Positions 36,295 through 44,792 are shown, numbered from the stretch's first letter. The stretch is 64,000 nucleotides of DNA from Bacteroidetes bacterium GWF2_43_63 (GCA_001769275.1 MEOQ01000045.1:62001-126000); one strand, 5' to 3'. Translations and numbers: made by a program. The notes: a model not told the origin generated them from the letters alone.

Positions 36295-37035
36295 ATGTAT
36301 GTCGTAAGGCCCTACATACTCAAGGATCTCAATACCCGGAATTGCATATGGCGCATTCCGGGTAATGAGAAAATTATTTATCTCACATTCGACGACGGGC
36401 CTATTCCCGAATTGACGCCGTTTGTTCTTGAAACGCTCCGTAAGTTTAATGCTAAAGCGACTTTTTTTTGCGTGGGCGATAATGCACGGAAACATCCGCA
36501 TCTGCTGCGTGAAATAATTGAGCAGGGACATTCGGTTGGAAACCACACCCACAATCATTGCGATGGCTGGAAAAAAAATTCGGACGAATACGAACAGAAT
36601 ATTCAGCGGGGTTTCGACTTCATTCCGGGAAATATGTTCAGGCCTCCTTACGGTCATATCACTCCCTGGCAGATAAACCGGATGAAGGATCAGGTCTATA
36701 TTGTTTTATGGACAGTTCTGAGCTACGATTTCGACAATAATACCACTCCGGCCCGCTGTCTGCGCAACGTAATGCGATTTACAAAAAGAGGTTCCATTGT
36801 GGTTTTTCACGAAAATCTGAAAGCAATTCCACGGTTGAAATACACCTTGCCCAGATATCTTGAACATTACATCAGTCAGGGTTACCGGTTCGAAGCACTT
36901 ACTGAGCCGGTGTTGCAGAAAGCACTGCACCATAACTGGATTAATGCTTCAGGAAAATTCGTGACCAGAATGATGGGGAGTATTAATATTCCGTTTATTT
37001 CTCCGAAGGATTTTGATCGGAAAGTATCTGGATAG
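36295..37035 (+). CDS. polysaccharide deacetylase family protein (NodB domain)
   Basis: Carbohydrate esterase 4-type metal-dependent deacetylase. Seen in order: LTFDDGP (catalytic and metal Asp), ATFFCVGDNA, GNHTHNH (metal His pair), FRPPYGHI (Arg), and IVVFHEN with the last catalytic His. 246 residues with no signal peptide or anchor, so either cytoplasmic or exported without a recognisable signal. It begins two bases after the DUF2723 stop, so the pair is an operon; the deacetylase probably trims a glycan intermediate or cell-surface sugar. Confidence 0.9.
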   Translation: MYVVRPYILKDLNTRNCIWRIPGNEKIIYLTFDDGPIPELTPFVLETLRKFNAKATFFCVGDNARKHPHLLREIIEQGHSVGNHTHNHCDGWKKNSDEYEQNIQRGFDFIPGNMFRPPYGHITPWQINRMKDQVYIVLWTVLSYDFDNNTTPARCLRNVMRFTKRGSIVVFHENLKAIPRLKYTLPRYLEHYISQGYRFEALTEPVLQKALHHNWINASGKFVTRMMGSINIPFISPKDFDRKVSG

Positions 37036-37245
37036 GCGCATTGCCATTGCTTTGATGTTATTACGGTAGTTGAAAATATTTCATCTGTTGTTTCATCTTT
37101 GGATGTAAGAAAATCGGATGAATGTTTTTTTTGAAAAAATAGTTTACAGCGATTTCAAAAGTCAAATAATAATAGAATTGTCTGAATTGACCGACTGACA
37201 ATAGTATTCACAACTTATTGACAGCTTGTAAATATTCTTTTTTCG

Positions 37246-37253
37246 TATCTTTG
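37246..37253 (+). promoter_or_regulatory. Bacteroidota -7 box for deoC-AOR
   Basis: TATCTTTG, exact consensus, 38 bases before the deoC start, with TTG at 37226-37228 (17-base spacing). The rest of 37036-37291 is AT-rich with no feature I can support. Confidence 0.65.
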
Positions 37254-37291
37254 GAAATTGTTTCTTACAAAGAATCTTAACAATAGTAATC

Positions 37292-38239
37292 ATGGCAGAA
37301 ACCAGAATGAAAACCATGCCTTTGGTAAAATTTCCCGAGGATGAAATGCTGGAACTTGTAAAAAGTTTCACTCCTTCGAAACTGGCATCGTTTCTCGATG
37401 TTACCGACCTGAAGGCCGACACCTTAGGACCTAAAATGGAAAAAATGGCCGAGTGGGCTATTTCGCTCAAGTGTGCTTCGGTGTGCGTTAATCCCGTCGA
37501 AGTGGATGTTCTTCCGACTTTGCTGAAAGGATCAGGCGTAAATGAAACTTACGTAATGGACTTTCCACTTGGCAAAATGGAAATCGATGTCAAAGCCTGC
37601 ATGACGGCTGACACAGTCAAAAAAAGCCGTGAACTGCGCGGCGAAGGAAAAGGTCATATCGATATTGACATCGTAATAAATGTAGGCCGGTTTAAAAAAG
37701 ACCCTGCATACACACTTGAAGAAATCAACGCGATGTGCGATGCTGCCGATGGTGAACTTGTAAAAGTAATCGTGCGCTCTTCGGAACTCACCGAAACAGA
37801 AGTTTATAAAATATCTGAGCTTGTTTTGAAATCGAAAGCTCAGTTTATTAAAAATTCTACCGGCATGGATCCTTATGGCGCCACACCAGAGCACATCAGA
37901 ATTATGCGCGAAGTAGTCGGTGACAGTTTTGGGGTCAAGGCTGCAGGAGGCATCTCTGACGCAATGACTGCGTTGCGGCTATTGTATGCCGGGGCAAAGA
38001 AACCCGAACTGCAAAACCCCAGTCTTTTCCGCATCGGAACCAGCGCTCCGCTGTTCATTTTCTCGTCCATGGGCTATCTCCGCTATTCTTCAGAAGAATG
38101 GCTGAAAGCACAGGTGATTCCCTGCACCGTTTGTCCTTATCATATGAAAGACAAGGTCCGCAGAGAGATTCGTGAAGAAAGCAATACGTATTGTCAGGAG
38201 TGCCAGTACAAATTTTACCTGAAAAACAAAGATTTTTAA
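37292..38239 (+). CDS. deoC: deoxyribose-phosphate aldolase with C-terminal double CxxC tail
   Basis: Class I aldolase splitting 2-deoxyribose 5-phosphate into acetaldehyde and glyceraldehyde 3-phosphate. The barrel shows CASVCVNP, DIDIVINVGRF with the catalytic Asp, FIKNSTGMD with Schiff-base Lys187, and GVKAAGGI with Lys216. At 315 residues it is longer than the roughly 220-260 of typical DeoC. The extra C-terminus carries CTVC (278-281) and CQEC (301-304), a likely zinc or iron-sulphur site. Ten bases separate it from the aldehyde oxidoreductase gene. Upstream is an exact -7 box. Confidence 0.92.
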   Translation: MAETRMKTMPLVKFPEDEMLELVKSFTPSKLASFLDVTDLKADTLGPKMEKMAEWAISLKCASVCVNPVEVDVLPTLLKGSGVNETYVMDFPLGKMEIDVKACMTADTVKKSRELRGEGKGHIDIDIVINVGRFKKDPAYTLEEINAMCDAADGELVKVIVRSSELTETEVYKISELVLKSKAQFIKNSTGMDPYGATPEHIRIMREVVGDSFGVKAAGGISDAMTALRLLYAGAKKPELQNPSLFRIGTSAPLFIFSSMGYLRYSSEEWLKAQVIPCTVCPYHMKDKVRREIREESNTYCQECQYKFYLKNKDF

Positions 38240-38249
38240 ACTACCGAAT

Positions 38250-40082
38250 ATGAGCGAATACAATAAAATCAAAGGTGGATACCACGGCAAACTTCTGCGT
38301 GTTGACCTGTCATCCCTCTCATATAAAATAGAAGATCTGGATGAAAACCTGCTGCTCGATTATATTGGTGGCAGAGGACTTGGCGTTAAACTTCTCTATG
38401 ACGAAACTGCCGCCGGAATTGATCCGCTGGGGCCGGAAAACAAACTGTATTTCCTTACCGGGCCTTCGCAGGGAACTAATATTCCAACGCACTCGCGCTT
38501 TGAAGTAGTTGCCAAGTCACCCTTAACCGGAACTGCAGCCGGTTCAAGTTCAGGTGGACATTTTGGTTTACAACTCAAAGGTACCGGCTTCGACGTGGTG
38601 GCATTTGAAGGAAAAGCCAATAAACCGGTATATGTTTATATTGAAGAGGGAAATGTTACCATCCACGACGCATCGCATTTGTGGGGACAGCTTGTGCCTG
38701 CTGTCTGTGATAAATTGATTGAGGAAACCAATGCCAAGGCGGCCATTGCCTGTATTGGCCCGGCTGGTGAAAATCTATCCCCGATTGCTTCAATCATGAA
38801 TGACAAACATCATTCAGTCGGTCGCTCCGGACTTGGTGCTGTGATGGGCTCAAAAAACCTGAAAGCACTGGTGTGTAAAGGAAGCGTTGAAACACCGATA
38901 GGCGATAAGGGAAAATTTGATGCTGCAAACAAGAATTGGAGAAGATTCATTGGCGAGGCTCCTTTGACAAAAGACGTATTGAAAGAATATGGCACGCTTG
39001 CTCTTGTTAAAGTCATTAATCATTACGGTGCTTTTCCCACCAATAATTTTCAGGATGGATATTTCGTAGATATTGATTCTATCAGCGGAGAAACTTTCAG
39101 AGAATTCAACTTTGTCAAAAGCGAACCCTGTCGCGGCTGTCCCATCAGTTGTGTTCACATGAGCCGCACTCCGTCGCGCGACGGAAAAGGACCGGAATTC
39201 GAAACACTTTGGGCATTTGGAGCTCTCTCAGGTATCAAAGACCTCGACGAAATCACCAATGCCAATTACAATTGCAACGATATGGGTATCGACACCATTT
39301 CGGCAGGCAGCACCATTGCCTGTGCCATGGAATTGTCGGAAAAAGGATTTCTCGATGAGGAGACAATGAAAATGATCCGCGCTGAGCTGGGTCATGATCT
39401 TAAATTTGGCGACACGAAGGCCATTGTTTTATATAGCCGCCTGATTGGCACCATGGAAGGTTTTGGTAAATATCTGGCTATGGGCAGTGCACGTATGGCA
39501 GCGCATTTTGGTCATCCGGAACTGGCCATGCATGTGAAAGGGCTTGAATTGCCAGCGTATGATCCGCGCGGATTCCACGGAATGGCCATTTCATTGGCAA
39601 CGAACAACAGGGGCGGTTGCCACCTCAGAGCCTACATGGTTGGACCCGAAGCACTCGGAACTCCTGTTTTGATTGACCGATTCACTGCAGCCGGAAAACC
39701 CGGTCTGACCATTTTATATCAGAATCTCACTGCCACTATCGACTCCATGTGCAATTGCGTATTCACAAATTTTGCACTTAATCCCGATCTGTATGCCGAA
39801 ATGCTTGCAGGAATTACCGGACGCGAAATCGATGGCAATGAGCTGCTGAAAATGGGTGAACGTATCTGGAACATCGAAAAGATGTACAACGTTCGTGAAG
39901 GACTCACCCGGAAAGATGACACCCTCCCCAAACGCTTGCTGGAAGAACCATTCAAGTGCGGACACTCCAAAGGCCATAAAATCGAGCTGGAGCCAATGCT
40001 TGATGAATACTATTCGCTGCGCGGCTGGTCGAAAGAGGGAATACCATCCGAATCGAAACTGAAAGAGCTTGGATTGAAGTAA
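38250..40082 (+). CDS. aldehyde:ferredoxin oxidoreductase family protein (tungsten/molybdenum pterin)
   Basis: Oxygen-sensitive enzyme oxidising aldehydes to acids and reducing ferredoxin, with a bis-pterin metal and one [4Fe-4S] cluster. Seen: N-terminal GKLLRVDLSSLSYK, IGGRGLGVKLLY, pterin-binding GSSSGGHFG and GRSGLGAVMGSKNLKALV, cluster ligands Cys294, Cys297, Cys301 in CRGCPISC plus Cys501 in the MCNC segment, and the DxGxDTIS region. 610 residues is standard. Ten bases after deoC: acetaldehyde from deoC is an obvious candidate substrate (inference). No electron-transfer subunit is encoded nearby, so soluble ferredoxin is the likely acceptor. Confidence 0.93.
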   Translation: MSEYNKIKGGYHGKLLRVDLSSLSYKIEDLDENLLLDYIGGRGLGVKLLYDETAAGIDPLGPENKLYFLTGPSQGTNIPTHSRFEVVAKSPLTGTAAGSSSGGHFGLQLKGTGFDVVAFEGKANKPVYVYIEEGNVTIHDASHLWGQLVPAVCDKLIEETNAKAAIACIGPAGENLSPIASIMNDKHHSVGRSGLGAVMGSKNLKALVCKGSVETPIGDKGKFDAANKNWRRFIGEAPLTKDVLKEYGTLALVKVINHYGAFPTNNFQDGYFVDIDSISGETFREFNFVKSEPCRGCPISCVHMSRTPSRDGKGPEFETLWAFGALSGIKDLDEITNANYNCNDMGIDTISAGSTIACAMELSEKGFLDEETMKMIRAELGHDLKFGDTKAIVLYSRLIGTMEGFGKYLAMGSARMAAHFGHPELAMHVKGLELPAYDPRGFHGMAISLATNNRGGCHLRAYMVGPEALGTPVLIDRFTAAGKPGLTILYQNLTATIDSMCNCVFTNFALNPDLYAEMLAGITGREIDGNELLKMGERIWNIEKMYNVREGLTRKDDTLPKRLLEEPFKCGHSKGHKIELEPMLDEYYSLRGWSKEGIPSESKLKELGLK

Positions 40083-40198
40083 AGCCAAAGCGAATTTTAA
40101 GTAGTCTATAGACACCTGATCCGTTACGGATAAAGGTGGTTGATGCGGAGGCAAAAACTACATTCCACCTTCCACCGTTCCGGCCTGTTTAGAAAAGT

Positions 40199-40391
40199 GG
40201 ATGTCTCAAAACGACGTCTTCTTCAGAAACAATATTCCATCGTCCGAAAGCGACACAGAAGCGAAAGGATATGGAATCGTTGTTTCTGAAGCTGTTACGA
40301 CGATTCCATATTCCGGTCGGAATAATTTCAACGACAACAAAACCGACCGGAACGATAGAATATCGTAACTATTTTCAATTTTGAGACATCC
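40199..40391. repeat. Two-hairpin intergenic repeat element, copy 2, with 13-bp terminal inverted repeats (MITE-like)
   Basis: A 193-bp element bounded by perfect terminal inverted repeats GGATGTCTCAAAA (40199-40211) and TTTTGAGACATCC (40379-40391). Inside are hairpin B, CTTCAGAAACAA (40221-40232) / TTGTTTCTGAAG (40280-40291), and hairpin A, GTTACGA (40294-40300) / TCGTAAC (40363-40369) with inner stem CCGGTCGG / CCGACCGG (40313-40320, 40343-40350). Read on the minus strand it aligns with the element at 1256-1450. I see no clear target-site duplication. A stray fragment like one arm (CATTCCACCTTCCACCGTTC) lies just outside at 40161-40180. Confidence 0.82.
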
Positions 40392-40482
40392 TCTTCTTCT
40401 GATACAGCAGTATGATTGCTCTATTGATTGGTGTTTTTCACTTCTTGCTATAATTATGCAATATTTCTACCCGGAATCAAGT

Positions 40483-40490
40483 TATATTTG
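40483..40490 (+). promoter_or_regulatory. Bacteroidota -7 box for the outer-membrane protein gene
   Basis: TATATTTG, 16 bases before the start at 40507. Confidence 0.6.
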
Positions 40491-40506
40491 CATTAATTTA
40501 ACGGGC

Positions 40507-41760
40507 ATGAAAAACACTTGTTTATTTATTCTGGTCATGATGGTCTCTGTTTTCCTCATGGGTCAAAGTCCATCTCTAAACAAAGCCACTGCAGGTTCTG
40601 ACAAGATCAGGGTGTATTTTGACTGTGCTTATTGTGACATGAATTTTATAAAGGAAGAAATTGGATTTGTCAATAATGTCCGTGACCGCTCCGAGGCCCA
40701 GGTTCAGATTATTATGACCTCTGAGATGAATGGATCGGGCGGTGCCAGATACAGCGTTATGTTTTATGGGTTGAAAAATTTTGAAGGCATCGACGATACC
40801 CTTGCTTTCTCTGTTCCGTCCGATGCAACCGAAGAAATGATCCGTGACAAATACATTGCAACATTCAAGTTGGGATTAATGCAATACGTTATTAAAACCG
40901 ATGCTGCCAGTTTTCTTTCAATTCAGTACAACGCGCCCGATACCACGGCTCCGCCTATAGATAAATGGAACAACTGGGTGGCCAGTGTGAGCGGGAGCTT
41001 TTATCTGAACGGACAGAAGAGCTATAAATCGCTGTCGAACTACAATTCCTTTAATATATACAAGGTATTGCCTGAATGGAAAACATCTTTTTCTTTTGGA
41101 AACAGCTACAGCGAATCAAGCTATTCGTACGAAGAAATCGACTATTACTACAAATCAATTAACCGAAGTATTTATAGTTCGGCCGATTATATAGGATCTA
41201 TCTCAAATCACTGGTCTTGGGGATTGTTCGGCGCAGCCAATTCATCGACCTACAGCAACATTAACTTTTCTGCAACGCTGACGCCAGGAATTGAATACGA
41301 TATTTTTCCATATAAAGAGGCCACAACCCGCCAGGTGCGCTGTGTTTATACAATAGGACCAAAATATAACATTTACAACGACACTACCATTTTCGACAAA
41401 ACCAGGGAGCTGCTGTTTGCGCAAACACTGGGCGTGGCGGCCGAAGTGGTGCAGAAATGGGGAAGCCTGAGCGGATCGGTTACCGGAAACACCTATATGC
41501 ATGATCTGAGTAAAAACAGTGTCGATGTATATCTCAACACCTCCTTCCGCTTGTTCAAAGGCCTGGAACTATCTGTCTATGCCTATTACAGCATGATTCA
41601 CGATCAGCTTGGATTGCCAAAGGGCGATGTGTCGCAGGAAGAACTGTTGCTTCAGCAAAGGCAGATGCAAACACAATATTCGTATTACGTGAGTCTGGGT
41701 TTGAGCTACACCTTTGGCTCCATTTACAATACCGTGGTGAACCCACGTTTTGGAAATTAA
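40507..41760 (+). CDS. putative outer-membrane beta-barrel protein
   Basis: A 417-residue exported protein. Signal peptide MKNTCLFILVMMVSVFLMGQS. The N-terminal domain (about residues 25-150) holds DCAYCDMNFIKEEI and looks like a small globular domain; the remainder is a series of alternating amphipathic strands rich in Tyr, Ser and Asn (YKSLSNYNSFNIYKV, WKTSFSFGNSYSESSYSYEEIDYYYKS, YVSLGLSYTFGSIYNT), typical of a barrel. Function is not recognised. The start at 40507 is chosen because it follows the -7 box and begins the signal peptide; the upstream in-frame stretch runs into the repeat element. Confidence 0.72.
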   Translation: MKNTCLFILVMMVSVFLMGQSPSLNKATAGSDKIRVYFDCAYCDMNFIKEEIGFVNNVRDRSEAQVQIIMTSEMNGSGGARYSVMFYGLKNFEGIDDTLAFSVPSDATEEMIRDKYIATFKLGLMQYVIKTDAASFLSIQYNAPDTTAPPIDKWNNWVASVSGSFYLNGQKSYKSLSNYNSFNIYKVLPEWKTSFSFGNSYSESSYSYEEIDYYYKSINRSIYSSADYIGSISNHWSWGLFGAANSSTYSNINFSATLTPGIEYDIFPYKEATTRQVRCVYTIGPKYNIYNDTTIFDKTRELLFAQTLGVAAEVVQKWGSLSGSVTGNTYMHDLSKNSVDVYLNTSFRLFKGLELSVYAYYSMIHDQLGLPKGDVSQEELLLQQRQMQTQYSYYVSLGLSYTFGSIYNTVVNPRFGN

Positions 41761-41775
41761 TTATAAGCATTACCT

Positions 41776-42603
41776 TTATCTGATTGAGGTTGGTACTCCC
41801 TCAAATCCCTTAATGCTTTTCACAACCGTGGCGGCTTCATTGCAATAATCGTGTTCGAAAATTAAACCGATGTTTTCTTCTATGGCTTTTTGCAGAAATA
41901 TTTCTTTTTCTTCGAGCGCCAGAATCGGCATTACATCTACCGATGCAACCCATACAGGTGAAATGTGCGAAATGGAAGGAATGAAATCGGAGGCGTAGAG
42001 CCATTTTCGTGAAGGGGTGTGTAAAAGCGGCAACATTTGTCCGGCGGTGTGACCGTCGCGCAGCAGCACCGAAATGCCGGGAATAATTTCTTCTTCTTTT
42101 TCAACAAAACACATCAGCTCGTTTTCGTGCAGCGGCAGAATGTTTTCGGCAAAATAGGCGGCAGCTTCGCGTTTATTGGGATTCATGGCCGATTCCCATT
42201 GCTTTTTGCTTACCCAGTGTTTTGCATTCGGACACACGATTTCTGATTCACCGCTCTGAGCGCGGATTACAGCACCACCGCAATGATCGTCGTGCAAGTG
42301 CGTAAAAATGACATCGGTTACTGAATCGGTCTTGTATCCTGCGTTTTGGATAGCATGTGCAAGCGAAGTGCGTTCAGAAATATATTTATACTGATAATAT
42401 TTTTCATCTCTTTTATTTCCGAATCCGGTTTCGATCAGAACAAGCCGGTTCGAAGTCTCTACAAGCAGACAACGATTGGTAAGCGGAATGAGGTTGTCTT
42501 CGCCAACATCATAAAAGCGGCTCCAGATCGAGCGGGGGATTACACCGAAAGCAACGCCGGCATCTATTTTCCAGGCTTCGGTAATTATTTGAATAATTTT
42601 CAT
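41776..42603 (-). CDS. MBL-fold metallo-hydrolase
   Basis: Metallo-beta-lactamase-fold hydrolase of the lactonase-like group. Seen: LVLIETGFGNK, the metal motif THLHDDHCGG (HxHxDH), DGHTAGQ with the third His, the bridging Asp in YASDFIPS, and EHDYC with the last His. 275 residues, cytoplasmic by lack of a signal. The layout resembles quorum-quenching lactonases and related enzymes, but the substrate cannot be decided. It is convergent with the barrel protein gene (15-base gap) and has its own -7 box at 42608. Confidence 0.88.
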   Translation of the reverse strand: MKIIQIITEAWKIDAGVAFGVIPRSIWSRFYDVGEDNLIPLTNRCLLVETSNRLVLIETGFGNKRDEKYYQYKYISERTSLAHAIQNAGYKTDSVTDVIFTHLHDDHCGGAVIRAQSGESEIVCPNAKHWVSKKQWESAMNPNKREAAAYFAENILPLHENELMCFVEKEEEIIPGISVLLRDGHTAGQMLPLLHTPSRKWLYASDFIPSISHISPVWVASVDVMPILALEEKEIFLQKAIEENIGLIFEHDYCNEAATVVKSIKGFEGVPTSIR

Positions 42604-42607
42604 GTTG

Positions 42608-42615
42608 CAAAATTA
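42608..42615 (-). promoter_or_regulatory. Bacteroidota -7 box for the MBL hydrolase
   Basis: TAATTTTG on the minus strand, four bases from the start codon; this implies a very short or absent leader, or an unused box inside the radA 3' region. Confidence 0.35.
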
Positions 42616-42616
42616 A

Positions 42617-43972
42617 TCAACTGAAAATAATTTTCCATACATCCTGAAGTCTTGATACCGGATTTATTTTTATCGAAAAATCTTTTTTGGGAAGAGCCTT
42701 ATTGTTGGAAGCAGCAATGATTATATTTTTAAAACCAAGTTTGTCGGCTTCGGAAATGCGTTGTTCAATGCGGCTAACAGGTCTTATTTCGCCTGAAAGA
42801 CCCACTTCGGCTGCAAAGCAGATTTTGCTGTCTATAATCATGTCGTGATACGAGGAGGCGAGGGCACTCACAACCGCAAGATCGACCGCTGGATCGTCAA
42901 CACGGATGCCTCCGGTTACGTTGAGAAAAACATCATTCACACCCATGCGGAGGCCGCTGCGTTTTTCGAGAACGGCCAGCAGCATGCCCATGCGGCGCTG
43001 ATCGAAACCATTGGCGCTGCGTTGCGGATTTCCGTAGGGGCTCGGGCTCACCAATGCCTGTATTTCGAGCAACAATGGACGAACACCCTCCATGGTTGTT
43101 GCAATGGCTGTTCCCGGTAAATCTATGGCGCGGTCTGAAAGAAAAACCTCCGAAGGATTGGATACTTCGCGGAGGCCACTGGCGGTCATTTCAAAAATAC
43201 CAAGCTCAGAGGCAGATCCGAAGCGGTTTTTCAGCGTTCGAAGAATTCTGTATCCATGATGCCGGTCGCCTTCGAACTGCAGAACAGTATCGACGATATG
43301 TTCCAATACTTTGGGACCTGCAATGCTTCCGTCTTTGGTGATGTGTCCGATAATGAAAACCGGCACCCCGCTTTTTTTGGAATATTGCTGCAACTCTGCC
43401 GCGCATTCGCGAACCTGGCTGATGGTGCCGGACGATGATTCGATGCGGGCAGTATGCATGGTCTGGATTGAATCAATTACCAAACAGTCGGGCTGCATTT
43501 TTTCGCAGGCACCAATTATGCTCTGAACATCTGTTTCGGAGAGAAGATAGGTGCTGTCGTTTTTAACGCCAAGTCTTTCAGCGCGCATTTTGATCTGGTA
43601 CAGACTTTCTTCACCGGAAACATACAGGGTTTTAATACTGGGATGCGTAATGGCCACCTGCAGCATCAGTGTAGATTTGCCGATGCCCGGCTCGCCACCA
43701 ATAAGTATGACAGAGCCTTCAACCACGCCGCCACCCAGCACCCGATCGAGTTCGGCGTTATTAAGCGATTGACGTTTTCCGGATGAGTACTCTATTTCAG
43801 ACAGCCTTTTTGGATCCTCCGATTTTGCAAAACCAACAGTTTTTGCAGGCTGAGCTGCAATAACTTCTTCAACCAGCGTGTTCCATTCGCCGCATCCGGG
43901 ACATTTTCCGTTCCATTTGGGATATTGAGAACCGCAACTTTGACAAACAAATGCGGTTTTGGTTTTTGCCAT
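42617..43972 (-). CDS. radA: DNA repair protein RadA (Sms)
   Basis: RecA-like branch-migration helicase acting in recombination. Seen: N-terminal zinc finger CQSCG...CPGCGEWNT, Walker A GGEPGIGKSTL, Walker B region CLVIDSIQTMH, the RadA-specific LKNRFGSASELGIFEM (KNRFG motif), and a C-terminal Lon-protease-like domain with DPAVDLAVVSALASS and EVGLSGEIRPV. 451 residues is standard. One base separates it from the small lipoprotein gene upstream, so the two form an operon. Confidence 0.96.
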   Translation of the reverse strand: MAKTKTAFVCQSCGSQYPKWNGKCPGCGEWNTLVEEVIAAQPAKTVGFAKSEDPKRLSEIEYSSGKRQSLNNAELDRVLGGGVVEGSVILIGGEPGIGKSTLMLQVAITHPSIKTLYVSGEESLYQIKMRAERLGVKNDSTYLLSETDVQSIIGACEKMQPDCLVIDSIQTMHTARIESSSGTISQVRECAAELQQYSKKSGVPVFIIGHITKDGSIAGPKVLEHIVDTVLQFEGDRHHGYRILRTLKNRFGSASELGIFEMTASGLREVSNPSEVFLSDRAIDLPGTAIATTMEGVRPLLLEIQALVSPSPYGNPQRSANGFDQRRMGMLLAVLEKRSGLRMGVNDVFLNVTGGIRVDDPAVDLAVVSALASSYHDMIIDSKICFAAEVGLSGEIRPVSRIEQRISEADKLGFKNIIIAASNNKALPKKDFSIKINPVSRLQDVWKIIFS

Positions 43973-43973
43973 T

Positions 43974-44369
43974 TTATTCTTTGATGAACTCTCTGTAAAT
44001 AAACTCTCCGTCGGTGCGATTCAGAATGACCATCATTTCCTTATTGACAGTTAGTACTTCCCAGTCACCATTGTAAATCGGGTAGGTGCTTTGTTGCATG
44101 GTGATAATTGTTTTGGATGCACCGGCCTTTACCGAGTATTCTGCAGTGGCTATCGTGTCAAGTGTTGTTCCGCCAGTCGGACGGATAGTCATGTAAACCA
44201 TTTCGCCCTGGAACTCCCACAATTCGAACCACGAGATTGTGGAATCCTGATCTACGCGGATTAGTCTCCATGTTTCGTCAATTTTGTCCTTTTTCATTTT
44301 TGTGCAGGAGCTGAAAGCGATGCCGGCAATAATCAAGGCAAATACTACGAAACTGTTAAGGTATTTCAT
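43974..44369 (-). CDS. hypothetical lipoprotein
   Basis: A 131-residue predicted lipoprotein: signal MKYLNSFVVFALIIAGIAFSSC with lipobox FSSC, then KMKKDKIDETWRLIRVDQDSTISWFELWEF and strand-rich stretches (EMVYMTIRP, ATAEYSVKAGASKTIITMQ, WEVLTVNKEMMVILNR). The order fits a small lipocalin-like (DUF-type) beta-barrel domain common in Bacteroidota lipoproteins. No catalytic motif. It ends one base before radA, an odd pairing; its -7 box at 44390 probably also serves radA. Confidence 0.7.
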   Translation of the reverse strand: MKYLNSFVVFALIIAGIAFSSCTKMKKDKIDETWRLIRVDQDSTISWFELWEFQGEMVYMTIRPTGGTTLDTIATAEYSVKAGASKTIITMQQSTYPIYNGDWEVLTVNKEMMVILNRTDGEFIYREFIKE

Positions 44370-44389
44370 TGAGTAAATGGTTTAATGTG

Positions 44390-44397
44390 CAAACATA
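44390..44397 (-). promoter_or_regulatory. Bacteroidota -7 box for lipoprotein-radA
   Basis: TATGTTTG on the minus strand, 20 bases before the lipoprotein start. Confidence 0.55.
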
Positions 44398-44457
44398 CAA
44401 AAATAATTAATTTCGGGAAATCAAAAATTGTTTGTTGCTTGCCAGTCTCCGGAGCCT

Positions 44458-44550
44458 CGCTGCCTCCTTCGATACTTTTCTTCGCTCCGCTTCGAAAAAC
44501 TCATGATGACAGCGGGGCTCAGCGTGACAAGGGCGGGGCTCAGCGTGACA
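44458..44550. repeat. Dispersed 'CTTCGATAC' repeat, second copy, with 18-bp direct repeat
   Basis: 44458-44514 matches the element at 6782-6847 (CTTCGATAC, CTTCGAAAAA, GATGACAGCG blocks). It continues into two copies of GCGGGGCTCAGCGTGACA (44512-44529 and 44533-44550). Confidence 0.7.
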
Positions 44551-44630
44551 GCGTCGGGGCTTAGAAAACAGCGGCCTTGCTCATCACGTCAAACGTTACC
44601 ACTTCTAAAATCAAAAATCTCACATCAAAA

Positions 44631-44763
44631 ATCAAAAATCTTTTATCTTATATCATTCAGTGTTCTTTCTTTACTTCACACTTCTTCCTTCCTTGTTCCT
44701 TGTTCGATGTTCTTACATCACTTCTTCACTTCTCACTTCCTTGTTCCTTGTTCGATGTTCTTA
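44631..44763. repeat. AT-rich dispersed repeat and 48-bp-period tandem repeat upstream of DMT gene
   Basis: 44631-44660 matches 47102-47131 at 28 of 30 bases (ATCAAAAATCTT...TATCTTATATCA). It is followed by two identical 28-base copies starting CTTCCTTGTTCC at 44688-44715 and 44736-44763 (48-base period). The second copy ends directly before the -7 box, so its TTG triplets fall in the -33 region. Confidence 0.75.
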
Positions 44764-44765
44764 TG

Positions 44766-44773
44766 TATCTTTG
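44766..44773 (+). promoter_or_regulatory. Bacteroidota -7 box for the DMT permease
   Basis: TATCTTTG, exact consensus, 19 bases before the start at 44793. Confidence 0.65.
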
Positions 44774-44792
44774 CGCCGCATTAAAAAGCAAT

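Noticed and set aside
40381-40506. Longer N-terminus for the outer-membrane protein starting inside the repeat element
   Set aside because: It would begin in the terminal inverted repeat, precede the -7 box at 40483 and bury the signal peptide that starts at 40507.
44577-44792. Longer N-terminus for the DMT permease
   Set aside because: The extension translates intergenic tandem repeats and lies upstream of the promoter; the first membrane helix starts at 44793.
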